Assembly (NCBI RefSeq): GCF_019649055.1
Contig: NW_026570223.1
Location: 1,364,001 to 1,428,000, forward strand
DNA: 64,000 nucleotides
Direction of reading: 5' to 3'
From: Paramacrobiotus metropolitanus
Lineage: Eukaryota > Tardigrada > Eutardigrada > Parachela > Macrobiotidae
The notes below the pieces were generated by a model. That model made no database searches, was not told where the DNA came from, and saw nothing but the letters and a program-made list of their open reading frames with translations. Made by a program: the position numbers and the translations under genes. Shown here in pieces: positions 1-10,865 of the stretch (position 1 is the first letter of the stretch; every line of letters begins with the position of its first letter).

Positions 1-90
1 AAAGCTCAGTGTAAAGAGCATGATCTCACTCCGGTATATGAAGTGGTGGAGGTGGTCTATTCGTTGCCGGCGAAAGAGAACCTGATTTGA
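1..90 (+). CDS. C-terminal end of an unidentified gene (partial)
   Basis: Frame 1 is open from the first base to a TGA at 88-90 and encodes about 29 residues, rich in Val, Glu and Lys and ending in PAKENLI. The composition looks like coding sequence, and the stop is followed by AT-rich DNA. The rest of the gene would lie left of the window. There is no family assignment, and a chance open stretch of this length is possible. Confidence 0.3.
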   Translation, partial: KAQCKEHDLTPVYEVVEVVYSLPAKENLI

Positions 91-1529
91 TGACTGCACA
101 TATATAGAAGTCAGTTGGTTCCAGTTATTGTTTAAAACTTACTCTCTTGTTTGACTGCGGCCGGTCATAATGCCTTCGAGGAACGCCTCACCGGATTAGG
201 TTTGTCGCATGCTCTCTTTGTTATTTCGTTGTTAAAGGTTGATGTTTTTGTAAGCAATTTGTTTATCATCAGTGCTGTATTTTTTGTTATGACGTTTTGT
301 TAGTTCCGGTCTTTGAACAGCACTGATTTCGAGATACCTTTCCAGACTTACCTACGAGTAGTGTCTAGAAAATCTTGTCATATGTATGCAAAGATCGTAA
401 GCTTTGTTACATGTTTTCTTTGCAATTTCTTTACAATTGTTAAAAGTCTAAACGACTCCGCATGCGGTAGTGATATTTGGGATGATCGTATGAGAGTAAA
501 TCGTACTATTGTTAACCTTCTGTAATTACATAATTTTGCCGCTGTTTCATCAATGAATGGCATTTGGATCTACGGTTTGCTGCGCTGCGGTTGATAAAAT
601 ACATTAACAGTCCTATTCCCAGTTATTAGATCTAGGAAATGATCTTATTACGAGTATCTATTGCACGTACAATACGTAATAATTTTCTGTTTTTTAGCAT
701 GCACTCGTTTAGGCAATGTGTCCAGTGCGGTATTGTTTTATACTAACAATTAACAAATAACTTGTTAAATTTATACAGTAGCTAGCGCTTGGCTAATTAT
801 CAAAACACAGTTACTTAATAAATACGCCTCCGCGCTATTCTTGCACTGTTTTCAGCATTAATTTTTGACTTTGAGTTTTTGAGTTTACAGTATCTATAGT
901 CATTAAATTTTGTCTCGTCGTGGAGACTTTTACTTAATTACTTACTGTACATTGCACATTTCAGACTTGTGGTTATTATCAAATGCACAATCTTGACATA
1001 ATAACGATAATCGATAATTTAAAACGTATTTAATCGTTACCTCATTACTTTTCCCATTCACAGTACAAAATTAACGGAATTTTAATTAAACAGACACATT
1101 AGAAAAAAGTGAAAAACACAGTCATACTGCTACTTATCGTTACTATGTGTTAGTCCGTCTCGCGGTGAAAGCTGTTACCGGACATTTGGCCGTGCACCAC
1201 TGTCGCTCGCGCCGATTACGCTAATTGTGAACGGTTAATCTGCCGAAATCAGTCTGGTGAAAAATGAGAAATTCCATCATCTGGAACTGTTTATTTACGG
1301 TCCAGCTGCGTTATGAGAAAACATTCTCCGCGTCGCGTCTACTTACGCTATTCTCCTCTGGCCTGATTTCTCAGTGGGGGAAAGTTTAAAAGATTAATTA
1401 GACCACATTGGCAAGTGGCGTCTGTTTACGGTGATTAATCTGGCGCTGGCACGTCGGGGTGTCTTGCACTGCATTTGCATCGGAGTCTGGCCACGCACGA
1501 TCAGCTTATTCAGACACCAGCGAGCCACC
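91..1529. other. Intergenic, nothing recognised
   Basis: AT-rich sequence with only short open frames of no recognisable similarity (for example 70 codons at 313-525). It probably holds the 3' end of the preceding gene and the promoter and 5' UTR of the TatD gene. No repeat or RNA gene was recognised. Confidence 0.4.
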
Positions 1530-3871
1530 ATGGCGAACCTGCATTCGCCAACTAAACCCCTCTACCAACTGGTCGACATTGGGGCCAATCTGACCAGTGG
1601 GAAATTCGGCCGGGAACTCGATCAAGTGGTGGAACGGGCCGCGGAGGCCGGAGTTTTTAAGATTATGGTCACTGGATCGTCCATTGAGAGCAGTAAAGAC
1701 GGTGAGTTTGGCTGCTTTTTAAGTATAGCTGTAGAAGCTTCGACAGTTTGGATTCTTTAAGACTGTAAACCGTGAACGTCTGACACTATTTACTTTTTTT
1801 TAAATATTCAGAGGAAAATCCTTATACTGATTTTCTAATGAAGCTCTTTTTTGTCTGTAAATGAATCTGTAAAAAGTTCAGAATCAGACTGCCAACTTGA
1901 CAAGTACCTATAAAAATTTGTTTTGCAATCTGATGGTTTTGTTACGTTTTAATTTTGTAGATTATTTAAATTTTAATCGTAAGTACTTTGTGCCGTTGCG
2001 CGTACTAGTTCGTCTTTGGTATTTTATTTATACTATTTTTAATTTTATATAAAAAAAATATGATTCTGCAGCTAGCTGCTAATCGATTGCGGTAATTTGC
2101 GGATACTGTTCTCATCGTTTTTAACTTTAAAAATTTTTTAAAAGTATTTGGTTTACCGTTTACGTTTACCTGATCGTTGCCGTGTCCGTATTGTTTATGC
2201 TCGTACAGTACGCACCCTTTAGTTTTTTTTTATAATAGTTTTTTTGGTTATTTTTGAGTAATAACTTATAACTGATAACTTTCTTCTAAGTTGTACTCAT
2301 ACCTCATACAACTGGGATACGGTGGAGGTATAAAATGTCATGATAGTGATTGATGGGATTTTTTGCTGTGCTTTTTAGCGTTGAGATTATCAAGATTATA
2401 CCCGAATCATTTATATTCTACGGCCGGTGTTCATCCGCACGAAGCCAAGGACTGGGATGATACGTGCGCGGAGAATATCATCGAACTGGCCAAGAACCCC
2501 GAGTGCGTCGCTATCGGTGAGTCGGCACACTTCCGGTCGATATCTAGACATGATGAATGAAGCTTTCTTTGTGACTGTGACTTGTGAGTGAATGATCTCA
2601 TAGGTTTTACGCTAATTTTGATTTCTGAGATTATTTTAATAAGAATTCGTTTGGAAATCGCGTAACAATGATTTATTTTGTTTGAATGCATTTACTTTAT
2701 TTGAATGAATTGATCATTTAATGACTATTTGAAATTCGCTTTGACGCAGATTTTTGTCTGAACAGCAACTATTTTGTGAGGTGAGCTAAAGCAGTACTGC
2801 GTATTGCTGCACTGATAATTTGCTTTTGTTTAATTATGGTCTGATGCATATTAAAAGAAATGCTAATAGTACGATATGTTCAGTATAACACTGCTGCAAT
2901 AAAGTAAAGTAGTACTGTAAGTATTGCTATTGCACACCGTACGCCGTTAGCACAGCACTTTGTGATGAAATCGTAATTGAGCGGCATGTCTTCGAGCCCA
3001 TAGTGTCCCGACTTGTACTGTGCCAGTTATGCTCCGGTGTCTTGACGGTACTTCTGATTTTACTATTTTTAAGGCAGTATTATTCAGGTAATGAACATTA
3101 TTGAGGTCACACTTTTGGGGCTCCTTGTAAAAGCGAGTCGGAAGGCATCGATTTATGGTTATTTATTGATGCAGTTCTTACAGGTACCTACGTTAAATGG
3201 CCAACTTAAAAGTGTTATCTTTAGACAATAATTTATCTTCGCTAAATTATATTTATCACTGGCGGGCGTCCTTTTCATTAAGAATTTGTTGTAGGTGAAT
3301 GTGGTTTAGACTTCAACCGCAACTTTTCCCCCAGGACGCCCAGATCAGCGTCTTCGAGAAGCAAGTCCAACTAGCCTGCCAGCTAAAGAAGCCCTTGTTC
3401 GTCCACGAACGGGAAGCCAGCGACGCCCTGCTCAAAGTCCTCCTGCAGTACCGCAGCCAACTCCCGCCCACCGTCATCCACTGCTTCACCGGCACCAAGG
3501 CGGAAGTACAACGTTACCTAGATCTGGGTTTCTACATCGGTCTAACCGGATTCCTGTGGAAGGATAAATCCGTGGACGGCGTGCGCTGTATCCTGGAGGA
3601 ACGGATCATTCCGTTGGATCGGCTGCTGGTGGAGACCGACGCGCCCTACATGTTCCCCAACGTCAAAGCCTCCAAGGTGCCCAAACCCATACGGGAGGCG
3701 CTGACCGAGCAGAGCACCGGCTGGCTGAACCGGTATTGTAGTTTTCAGCGGAATGAGCCGTGCTCGCTGCCGGTGACGGTGGAGATGGTCGCGGCTTATA
3801 TGAAGACGGTGCCCGGTGTGGTAGCTATGAGCACGACGCAGAATGCGTTGAAAGTCTTTGGTTTGATGTGA
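1530..3871 (+). CDS. TatD-family metal-dependent deoxyribonuclease, 3 exons, apparent 1-nt frameshift
   Basis: TatD enzymes are TIM-barrel metal-dependent DNases of the amidohydrolase superfamily. Exons are 1530-1701, 2379-2516 and 3295-3871, with GT-AG introns and matching phases (GAC G|CG, ATC G|GT). The start ATG sits in a GCCACCATGG Kozak context. Visible landmarks are DIGANL near the N-terminus, GVHPHEA, VAIGECGLDFNRN (the glutamate is a metal ligand), HCFTGT, and ETDAPY followed by RNEP near the C-terminus. The expected length is about 295 aa, normal for the family. The frame breaks inside exon 3 at about 3332-3336: the C5 run gives NFS then a wrong frame, and one more C would restore a continuous TatD sequence. 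The summed exon length (887 nt) is likewise one short of a multiple of three. This may be a homopolymer error or a real lesion. The E. coli-like GLDFNRN motif is normal for TatD proteins. Confidence 0.85.
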
Positions 3872-5026
3872 AAATTGGGTGGAGCTGGGATTTTTTTTAT
3901 AATGGTTCGATGAATTTCGTTTTATGTTTGAATCGACTTCGATCTTTAAAATTAACAATAATTATTAAATTTGGAAACATTCTAAAACATGAGCCACAAA
4001 ATGGGTAATAAATAAATTGTGCCTTTACATTTGGCTTTGTACGAGGAAAGAATAGACCGAAATTTTAATACCTCTTTTTTCGACCCGAATGGCTTGTAAA
4101 AGAAGAGGAACATCTACAAGTATTTCCTTTTTGACTGTTTCACGTTCCATTTACTTTCAATACGCTGCATCTTTCTATCGGAAAGGCAGATTAGTTTAAA
4201 ATCCCATGATAGCTATCATCCTAGCCGGATATGGGCTACCTGCACTGACTCAAATTAAATTAAAATTGAATTAAAAATAGCTGGGATTACGCGGGTTTCG
4301 ACGATATAGTTTCCACTTTGAAAATAGATGATTCCCCACGACTTTTTCTTAGGTTTTAGTGAACAACCGCAGAAAAAAATTCTTGTGGGCAAAATCAAAA
4401 GGCAAAGAATGGGGACTGTCGGAAACTTACCATATAAAAACTGCATTACGCTGCCAAACTCGGCGGTTGCAGTTGCTGTGAGCGCCGGAAGTTCTTCAAT
4501 TCCCTTTCAATTTTTCAGCGTGAACGTTTTCGTGAAATGTAAATGAAATCGGATAGATTAAAGATAATGCTGTACAGGTTAACCTAGAAAGCCTCATGTG
4601 CGTTACGAGCCTAGAAGTATTCTAAATCTTGATACTTGCCTCAAAAGGAGGGAATATAGGGCTTGAAAATACATACAGTACTGACGTGTATCAATCAGAA
4701 TGATAAAACCATTGAATTGTTTCAGGGAGTTTGTCATTCGTTTTTATGACAGCTTTATACACACACAAAACCCAGCTTCAGTTTTCTTCTCACGTAACAA
4801 ATTAAAGTCAGCTTACGTTACAATAACCGGAAAGCTGCGAAGACAACTATTTCCGTTCAAACAGATGTACAATATTTAGAAAACATAAGACATATAAAAA
4901 CAAATACATTTGCTCTGAAATTCTGCAGACGAGTAGTAAAATATGGACTTTCTCCACCAGTCCGTATTCACAGGTAAGAAACACACCGTTGCCATCAAAG
5001 TAAAAAACCGTTGTGCAGCTTAATCC
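3872..5026. other. Intergenic region between convergent genes
   Basis: This lies between the TatD stop and the stop of the minus-strand transporter, so it should contain two 3' UTRs. AATAAA-type signals follow the TatD stop (about 4006-4016). No other gene or repeat was recognised. Confidence 0.4.
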
Positions 5027-8000
5027 TTAGGTCATGGCGGTGTCGGCTCGGTCGAACTCTGAATGCCGATTATATAGTCCATTTTCGACGGACAGCGCTC
5101 CCGTCCGGCGTGACGCTACCGTATCCCGCCAGTGCTTGACGATGGCCAAGAGCACAAGCAGTCCCGAGATCACCGTAATCGCTCCACCCACGATAAATTT
5201 CGACCCGTCCGCCAATTTCGCTAAAAAAGATTCAACACGGACAAAATTAATTCTGGAATGATAATAGTTTGTTCGTTATGCAACTTCTATCAACCCTGAC
5301 CATCGGTGACTGCCCAAACGCCGAAATCAAAAATATAAATACATTGTACCCATATGGCAAAAAATTGAAATATCTACAGTACGAGTATCTGTATCTTCAA
5401 TAAGCATCATTCGCAATTAGCGTCGCATTTCGGTTATAACAGCGGAGACTAAGGTTGTTAACGGTGCGATTTTGCACCGGTGCACCGGTGAAATTCGAGA
5501 AAATCGCGGTGAAATTTCGGGGAAAAGTTCATGTAGTCGGTGCGATTTTTGGGAAAAATTTGTACTGACCTCCACCGGTGCGAGGAAAAAGTCACACCGT
5601 TCGAAACCGGTGAAATCGACGGTGCACCGGTGTCAAAAGTACTGGAAAAAAACGATAAAAATGTACAGAAAAAATGATTTTTTGGTTTAACTTCTCGGAT
5701 TTTTGAGCTGTTTTCCACAAATTTTTGCATGGACGCATGTAATGAGTGAACAAATCATTGTTTTGGGTGTCGTTTTTCGTTAGTTTCAGCAAAAATAGCT
5801 TGTTTTACTTAAACTTGTTAGCCATTTTACTATATTTTAACGTAACCGGTGGACACCGAGGTGCATCGGTGCGGTGCGGTGAAAAACACCGCGGTGCGGT
5901 TTTATAAACCGCTCCGCAACGGCGGTGAAAATTATAAGAAATCACCACTAGAGTCGGTGCGATTTTAGAGAAAAATCGCACCGCGGCTGCACCGCACCGC
6001 ACCAAATTGCACCATTAACAACCCTAGCGGAGACCACAAAACCGTTTCAGTACGACATCCATATAACGAGACTATGAATGCAGTTTTAACATATATCACC
6101 ATGAAGAAATTTAAGAAAACTATAAAATTCGGCTATAAATCTTGGTTACCGCCAATACCACTTCACTTCCGCGAAGTATATCGAAATAAGAACTAAACGG
6201 ACTTCCGCTAGGGATGTAATTACCGCGTTCAGAAAAACTACATAATTTTGCATGCTTTACCTAGAGTAGGTGGCCCGATGAGCCCACCAATGCCCTGTGC
6301 AAAATTCGAGTATCCCAAGGCTGGCGTCAGATTCTCGAAGCCGACCAGCTCACCCACAACGGCAACAAAATAGCAAATCTGCAAGAATTAAGAAGCCCAT
6401 GTTCACAACCGTGTGGTCGGTCTCTACGGTAATTATTTACCTAAAATCGTAGAAGCTGGTAAAAGCAGAAATACTTAAAGCATTTCTACTTGTACCGGTT
6501 CATTCAATCTTCATTTTAAATTCGTCCAGATTATAACAGAATGCAGCTAAAATCTATAGAAGCATTGGTATGCGTACCATAATCCCGAAACTCAGGCCCA
6601 GCAAGGAACTAATAGTGGCCAACCCGGCCACATCCCATCCCGACGGGAGCAGCATCTCGAACACTCCCATGAGGATGGACATGATGACGTACACTTTCAT
6701 GGGACTGGCCACGCGTTCCACCGGAATGGATGCCACCCGGCCGACGGTATTGGCGATGCCCAGCATCATCACCACAAAATTGGCCTGATCATCATCCAGG
6801 AACTTGTACTCCGATAAATACTTTTGCAGCAGGATAAAGACAATCACTAAACCGACATTCCACAGGACTACATGGCTGAGAAAGAGCAAATATTTGCTGG
6901 ATTTCAGGACATGGGTGGCCATCAGCTCGGTGAGTGTCGGCAGTCGGACGGAAGGATCACGGGGACGCGGGCGCATACAGATGCCCAAGAGGATGAGATT
7001 CAAGCAGATGCCGGCGGTTATCAACATGGCATCCCGCCAGCCTGCAATTTGCAACATTAATTTCAATAAACCAAGAATGAACGTATCCACGTATCTTCAA
7101 CTAGATCCATTCTGGGAAACGTAGGTTAATTTTGATAAGCGTCAATAAAAAATATTCCATGTTCCCGGCAATCAAAATTAGTACGAGTATCTTATACAAA
7201 TTCAATCAACTAATAAACAAGCTAATTTAATCAATTTAAGCTAATTATTCAGCAAATTACTCGTACATAACAGAGACGATATAGATTATAGATGAAGTAC
7301 CTATGTTAAATGCTATATGTTAAAGAAATATAATACAAAATACAGTGAACTTAAAAACACACACATCGAAAATTATATTTTGATCTTTAACATTACCGGT
7401 ATACAATCACAACTTATTGTTAGACACGGATACAAAAATAAAGCAAAAAAACCCAACAGGTTTCATGAGATGACATCAATTCATAACGCACCAAGATAAT
7501 CTTCAACAAAATGCTGGAACAGCTTTGTGAACAAGAACAGCCCCACTCCACCGCCCACGGCGACGACAATGGATGCCAGTCGAATGTACTGCTTGAAGTA
7601 GTCGCCCAGAATGGCGAAGCTAGAGAGGAAAGCGATTCCCATTCCGGAACCTAAAAAATATATGAAAACGCCGCTAATTAAGCCTACTGGACGGCATTAC
7701 ACAGCAGACCTGTCACCGCAGGGCAAAGTCGCAATCAAAAGAAGCAAATCCATTTTCGTGTTTAAGAGTTAGTCAATTAAAATGTGTGTTACGCATGATT
7801 TGATAAAAGTACACACAATAATTACCGCAAGATTTCAATTTTCATTTACCGCTTTAAAACGATTAAACCGGTAGATATCAAGTGAGTGACTCAACCATGC
7901 AATAGCACAGACAAAAACAGCGAATACTAAATCTTAACAAGAAACACAGAACCGAAGCCATTAACCAATAACTGAAAACTCCGTTTCTCAATCAAAATAA

Positions 8001-9586
8001 TGCTCCTAAAACAGATTATTACATTACGAAATGCGTGCACCGAATTTTATCTTCAACGATGCACCAGCATGACTTCATGCTGAACGATGCACAAGTAAGC
8101 TAACAAAAATTAAGAATACGAAAGTATTCGAATTCGCTGTTAACACCTAACACTATAAGATCATTTTGATTAATTTTCTTCAAAATGTACGCTTTCGTTT
8201 AGCTTGTATCCATGTGTCAAGTCGTAAACTTACCAACAAGCAATCCATAGCTGATGTAAAGATAATACACATCGGTGGCAAACCGTGATGAGAGAAAACC
8301 GAGGCAGGATAACACGCCGGAAATTATCACTGCGTACATCGTGCCAACTCGCGATATGAGTAAACTGGCCAAGGGACCTGTAATTGCAAAACAGCCGTAA
8401 AAGCAATAAATCTGGAAAATGCCATAAAAACCACTGATGTTGTTTTATATGGTTGACACTTAAGATCGCCTTAAAACTGCAGTGTGCAGACTACATTACA
8501 CTACAGAGCCTAAGAAAGGTTCCTTATATCGCGTACTTTCACACTGAAAATATCACAACTAAAAATACAAATGATATTCACTTCAGTTAGTTTTCATTAT
8601 GACGGATAAGTTGCGTTACCTCGTATTTTCCATTATCTTCGTAAACCATATTGTGCTGTTTTCTATAAATACCACAATATAAAAATTTCCCTTATTTAAT
8701 TTTTGGTCGAAAAATTCTATCTTAAATTTTTTGCTAACAGTGGGAGACAACCAATACAAACATCTTCTGCAGCGCAAAACCGAAGCATTTCATTAAAGCG
8801 ATACTGTACTTCAACCATAATTACTAAACACCGTAGCGCAAATACGTTTATCGCTCTGTCAATGTAATCACTCATCGCCAAAGTAAATACACTTTCATCA
8901 CACCGCGGTACTTCAAATTTACATCATGCTGATATCAGACCGACTACAAAATACGCCATTATCACACGTCGTTTGTGTCATTATTGTCGCCATTCAAATG
9001 GTTTATCAGCAAAACACTTTCGCCAAGGGCCAAGGCATCGTTAGTTTTTTTCAAATTTAACAACTCTATCCAGCAAAAAATTCACTCCCAGTACTAATTC
9101 CTTTAAGATTCGTCGGTCAAACAAACTAAAAAAAATCACGAAACTAAGCTCATAGTTTTACGAATAAAACCTGTGCAACACAAGGATACATAATTTTCGA
9201 ATTTTTATTTTATTAAATTAGAAATATGTTATCACCTGATTTACTAATCAAAATTATCACAGCTCACCGATTAAAAACATCACTCCATAGGAAATGGCTC
9301 CAATCCACGCCACATCACTGGCATCATGGGCCGGGAATTCTTCTAGCAGCGGCCTCATGAAAACATTGAAATTCAACTCGACTCCGAAGACAAGAACATT
9401 AGTGAGGAAACCGGCCGCAAGGACCAGCCAGGCGCGCCCTGAATCGTAATCGGCCTCGACGACTTTCTTCGGCTGCACTTCGCCGATGGGCCGCGATGTG
9501 TAGGGATGGGGCATCTCCTCTTCCTCAGGGTAGAGTTCATCCGTGGGATTATGAGGCACTATGACGATCGGCTTGGCAGCAGCCAT
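5027..9586 (-). CDS. Monocarboxylate transporter-like MFS protein (SLC16 family), 6 exons
   Basis: Predicted plasma-membrane proton-linked transporter of the major facilitator superfamily, SLC16 type. Minus-strand exons: 9586-9268, 8377-8234, 7650-7492, 7041-6578, 6378-6261 and 5220-5027. All introns are GT-AG and all phases agree, giving 465 aa with ATG at 9586. Family landmarks: an acidic, Pro-rich cytoplasmic N-terminus, then TM1 with the GRAWLVLAAGFLTNVLVFGVE segment, GPLASLLISRVGT after TM2-3, GWRDAMLITAGICLNLILLG around TM6, a long loop with CMRPRPRDP, ELVGFENLTPALGYSNFAQGIGGLIGPP around TM10-11, and TM12 near the end. The SLC16 loop-and-helix order is complete. The tail after TM12 is short and charged. 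The substrate cannot be predicted from sequence. The last intron carries a hAT-type MITE. Confidence 0.88.
5450..6026. mobile_element. hAT-type MITE in the last intron of the transporter gene
   Basis: Termini are imperfect inverted repeats, TAAGGTTGTTAACGGTGC at the left and TAGGGTTGTTAATGGTGC read inward from the right. They are flanked by a perfect 8-bp direct repeat, GCGGAGAC, at 5442-5449 and 6027-6034. An 8-bp target duplication with TA(A/G)GG-like ends is the signature of the hAT superfamily. The 577-bp interior has no coding capacity and is packed with GGTGCGGT/ACCGGTG words that can fold back on themselves. This is a non-autonomous copy; the transposase source is not in the window. 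Confidence 0.85.
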
Positions 9587-10526
9587 GGCTGGAAGGCAGG
9601 ATTAATTTCGGAAGCAGATCAACACAACCGGCTGTTTAACGAAATGTGGAGTATTTTTCGCCAGTGCAGTGACGAAAAGACCAATTACGTAGTAATGGGA
9701 ACGATGATCATCGTTAAGTCGCGTTGAGTATGTTTAGCTAAAGGAATTTGAATAATCGGGACGCTAATGACAACAAACCGTGGATGATATTACACATTTC
9801 AGGATCTACGCGTCTGTCACTGCTGGAGCCTGGATGGAATGAAAACGCAAGGTGTGCCGTAGTGCCGTTGCCGTAACTTAACGTTTGACAGGTGGGTTGG
9901 GCAGTGGCTGTATTATCTGACTCGTCCAATTCCATTAAGTTTTCACCGCTTTCTTTCTCACATTCCCCATTTCGTGCCGGCACTTTGTAGCTGTGTCAGC
10001 CTGTGTGCCTGAACTCTAAGTGCTTTATTTAATCCGGGAAGCCTTTAATAAAAAGGTATTTCTTCAGTTAAATAAATTAAAAATTACACTGAAGTGGGGT
10101 CAATAGAATTTAAGAAAATTTGGAAAACAGCGACTGAGTAGCCAGTGGCCCAGTTGACAGCTGACAGCAAGCATCCGGTTCCATTTCCGACTGGCTTTAT
10201 GCGAAGCATTCCATTAGCACTTCCGCTGGAAGTGCTGCTGATTGGAAGTCGTACTGTGATACTTCAAGAAATTTTCGATGTTTGGGAAATTTTGGACAAT
10301 TTTTGGTTTATCCTTTTTATTTCAGTTTTATTTTGTCTGTTGATTTTCACTTGTGACTTTGGAACCTTAGAAAAACTGCATCTTGTTACTTGCAGAAGTT
10401 TATCAGCGCTTTCCAATTTTTGGTCAGTTAGAATCCGATCCGATTTTGGTGGTGTTTTGTTTTGACATATCATCTTTGCGTGTCTATTGAGTTTGAGTCG
10501 GACTGTTTCAGTTGATTTCTGGCCAA
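9587..10526. other. Divergent intergenic region (transporter / LYRM7-WRAP53 promoters)
   Basis: The two flanking genes are transcribed away from each other, so both promoters should lie here. Only short open frames without recognisable similarity are present. No clear TATA box or repeat was identified. Confidence 0.4.
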
Positions 10527-10865
10527 ATGTCCCTTCGCAGACAGGTCTTCGCTATATACCGCCAGCTGCTTCGCACCACTGATTCCGTCTTCGGTGACGA
10601 CCACTACGCCCGCTGCAAAGCCAAGGACGAGATTAAGGACGAAATCCGTAAGAACCGTGAGGAAACGGATAAGGAGAAAGTGCTGGAACTGATTAAAGTC
10701 GCTATCCAAGTGGATCGCGTGCTGCGCTTCGGAGTCCTCCAGGGACGCCTGAACGACAAGGGCAACTACGAAGTCAAGTTCCCCGCCGGTTTCGCGGATA
10801 TCGAGGGCACGACGGGAACGACGACGGCCCAGATGCTGAAGAAGACACCGGTGGAGAAATCATGA
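10527..10865 (+). CDS. LYRM7: LYRM7/MZM1-like complex III assembly factor
   Basis: A 112-aa LYR-motif protein encoded in one exon. LYRM7 (yeast Mzm1) is a mitochondrial-matrix chaperone that stabilises the Rieske iron-sulfur protein before it enters respiratory complex III. The N-terminal helix has LRRQVFAIYRQLLRTTDSVF (IYR in place of LYR). This is followed by charged helices (KDEIKDEIRKNREETDKEKV) and LIKVAIQVDRVLRFGVLQG, which aligns well with the conserved middle of human LYRM7 as I recall it. ATG 10527 was chosen because it begins just before the family's conserved helix. The stop TGA overlaps the next gene's ATG (ATGA, 10862-10865), so both proteins may come from one transcript. Confidence 0.8.
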   Translation: MSLRRQVFAIYRQLLRTTDSVFGDDHYARCKAKDEIKDEIRKNREETDKEKVLELIKVAIQVDRVLRFGVLQGRLNDKGNYEVKFPAGFADIEGTTGTTTAQMLKKTPVEKS

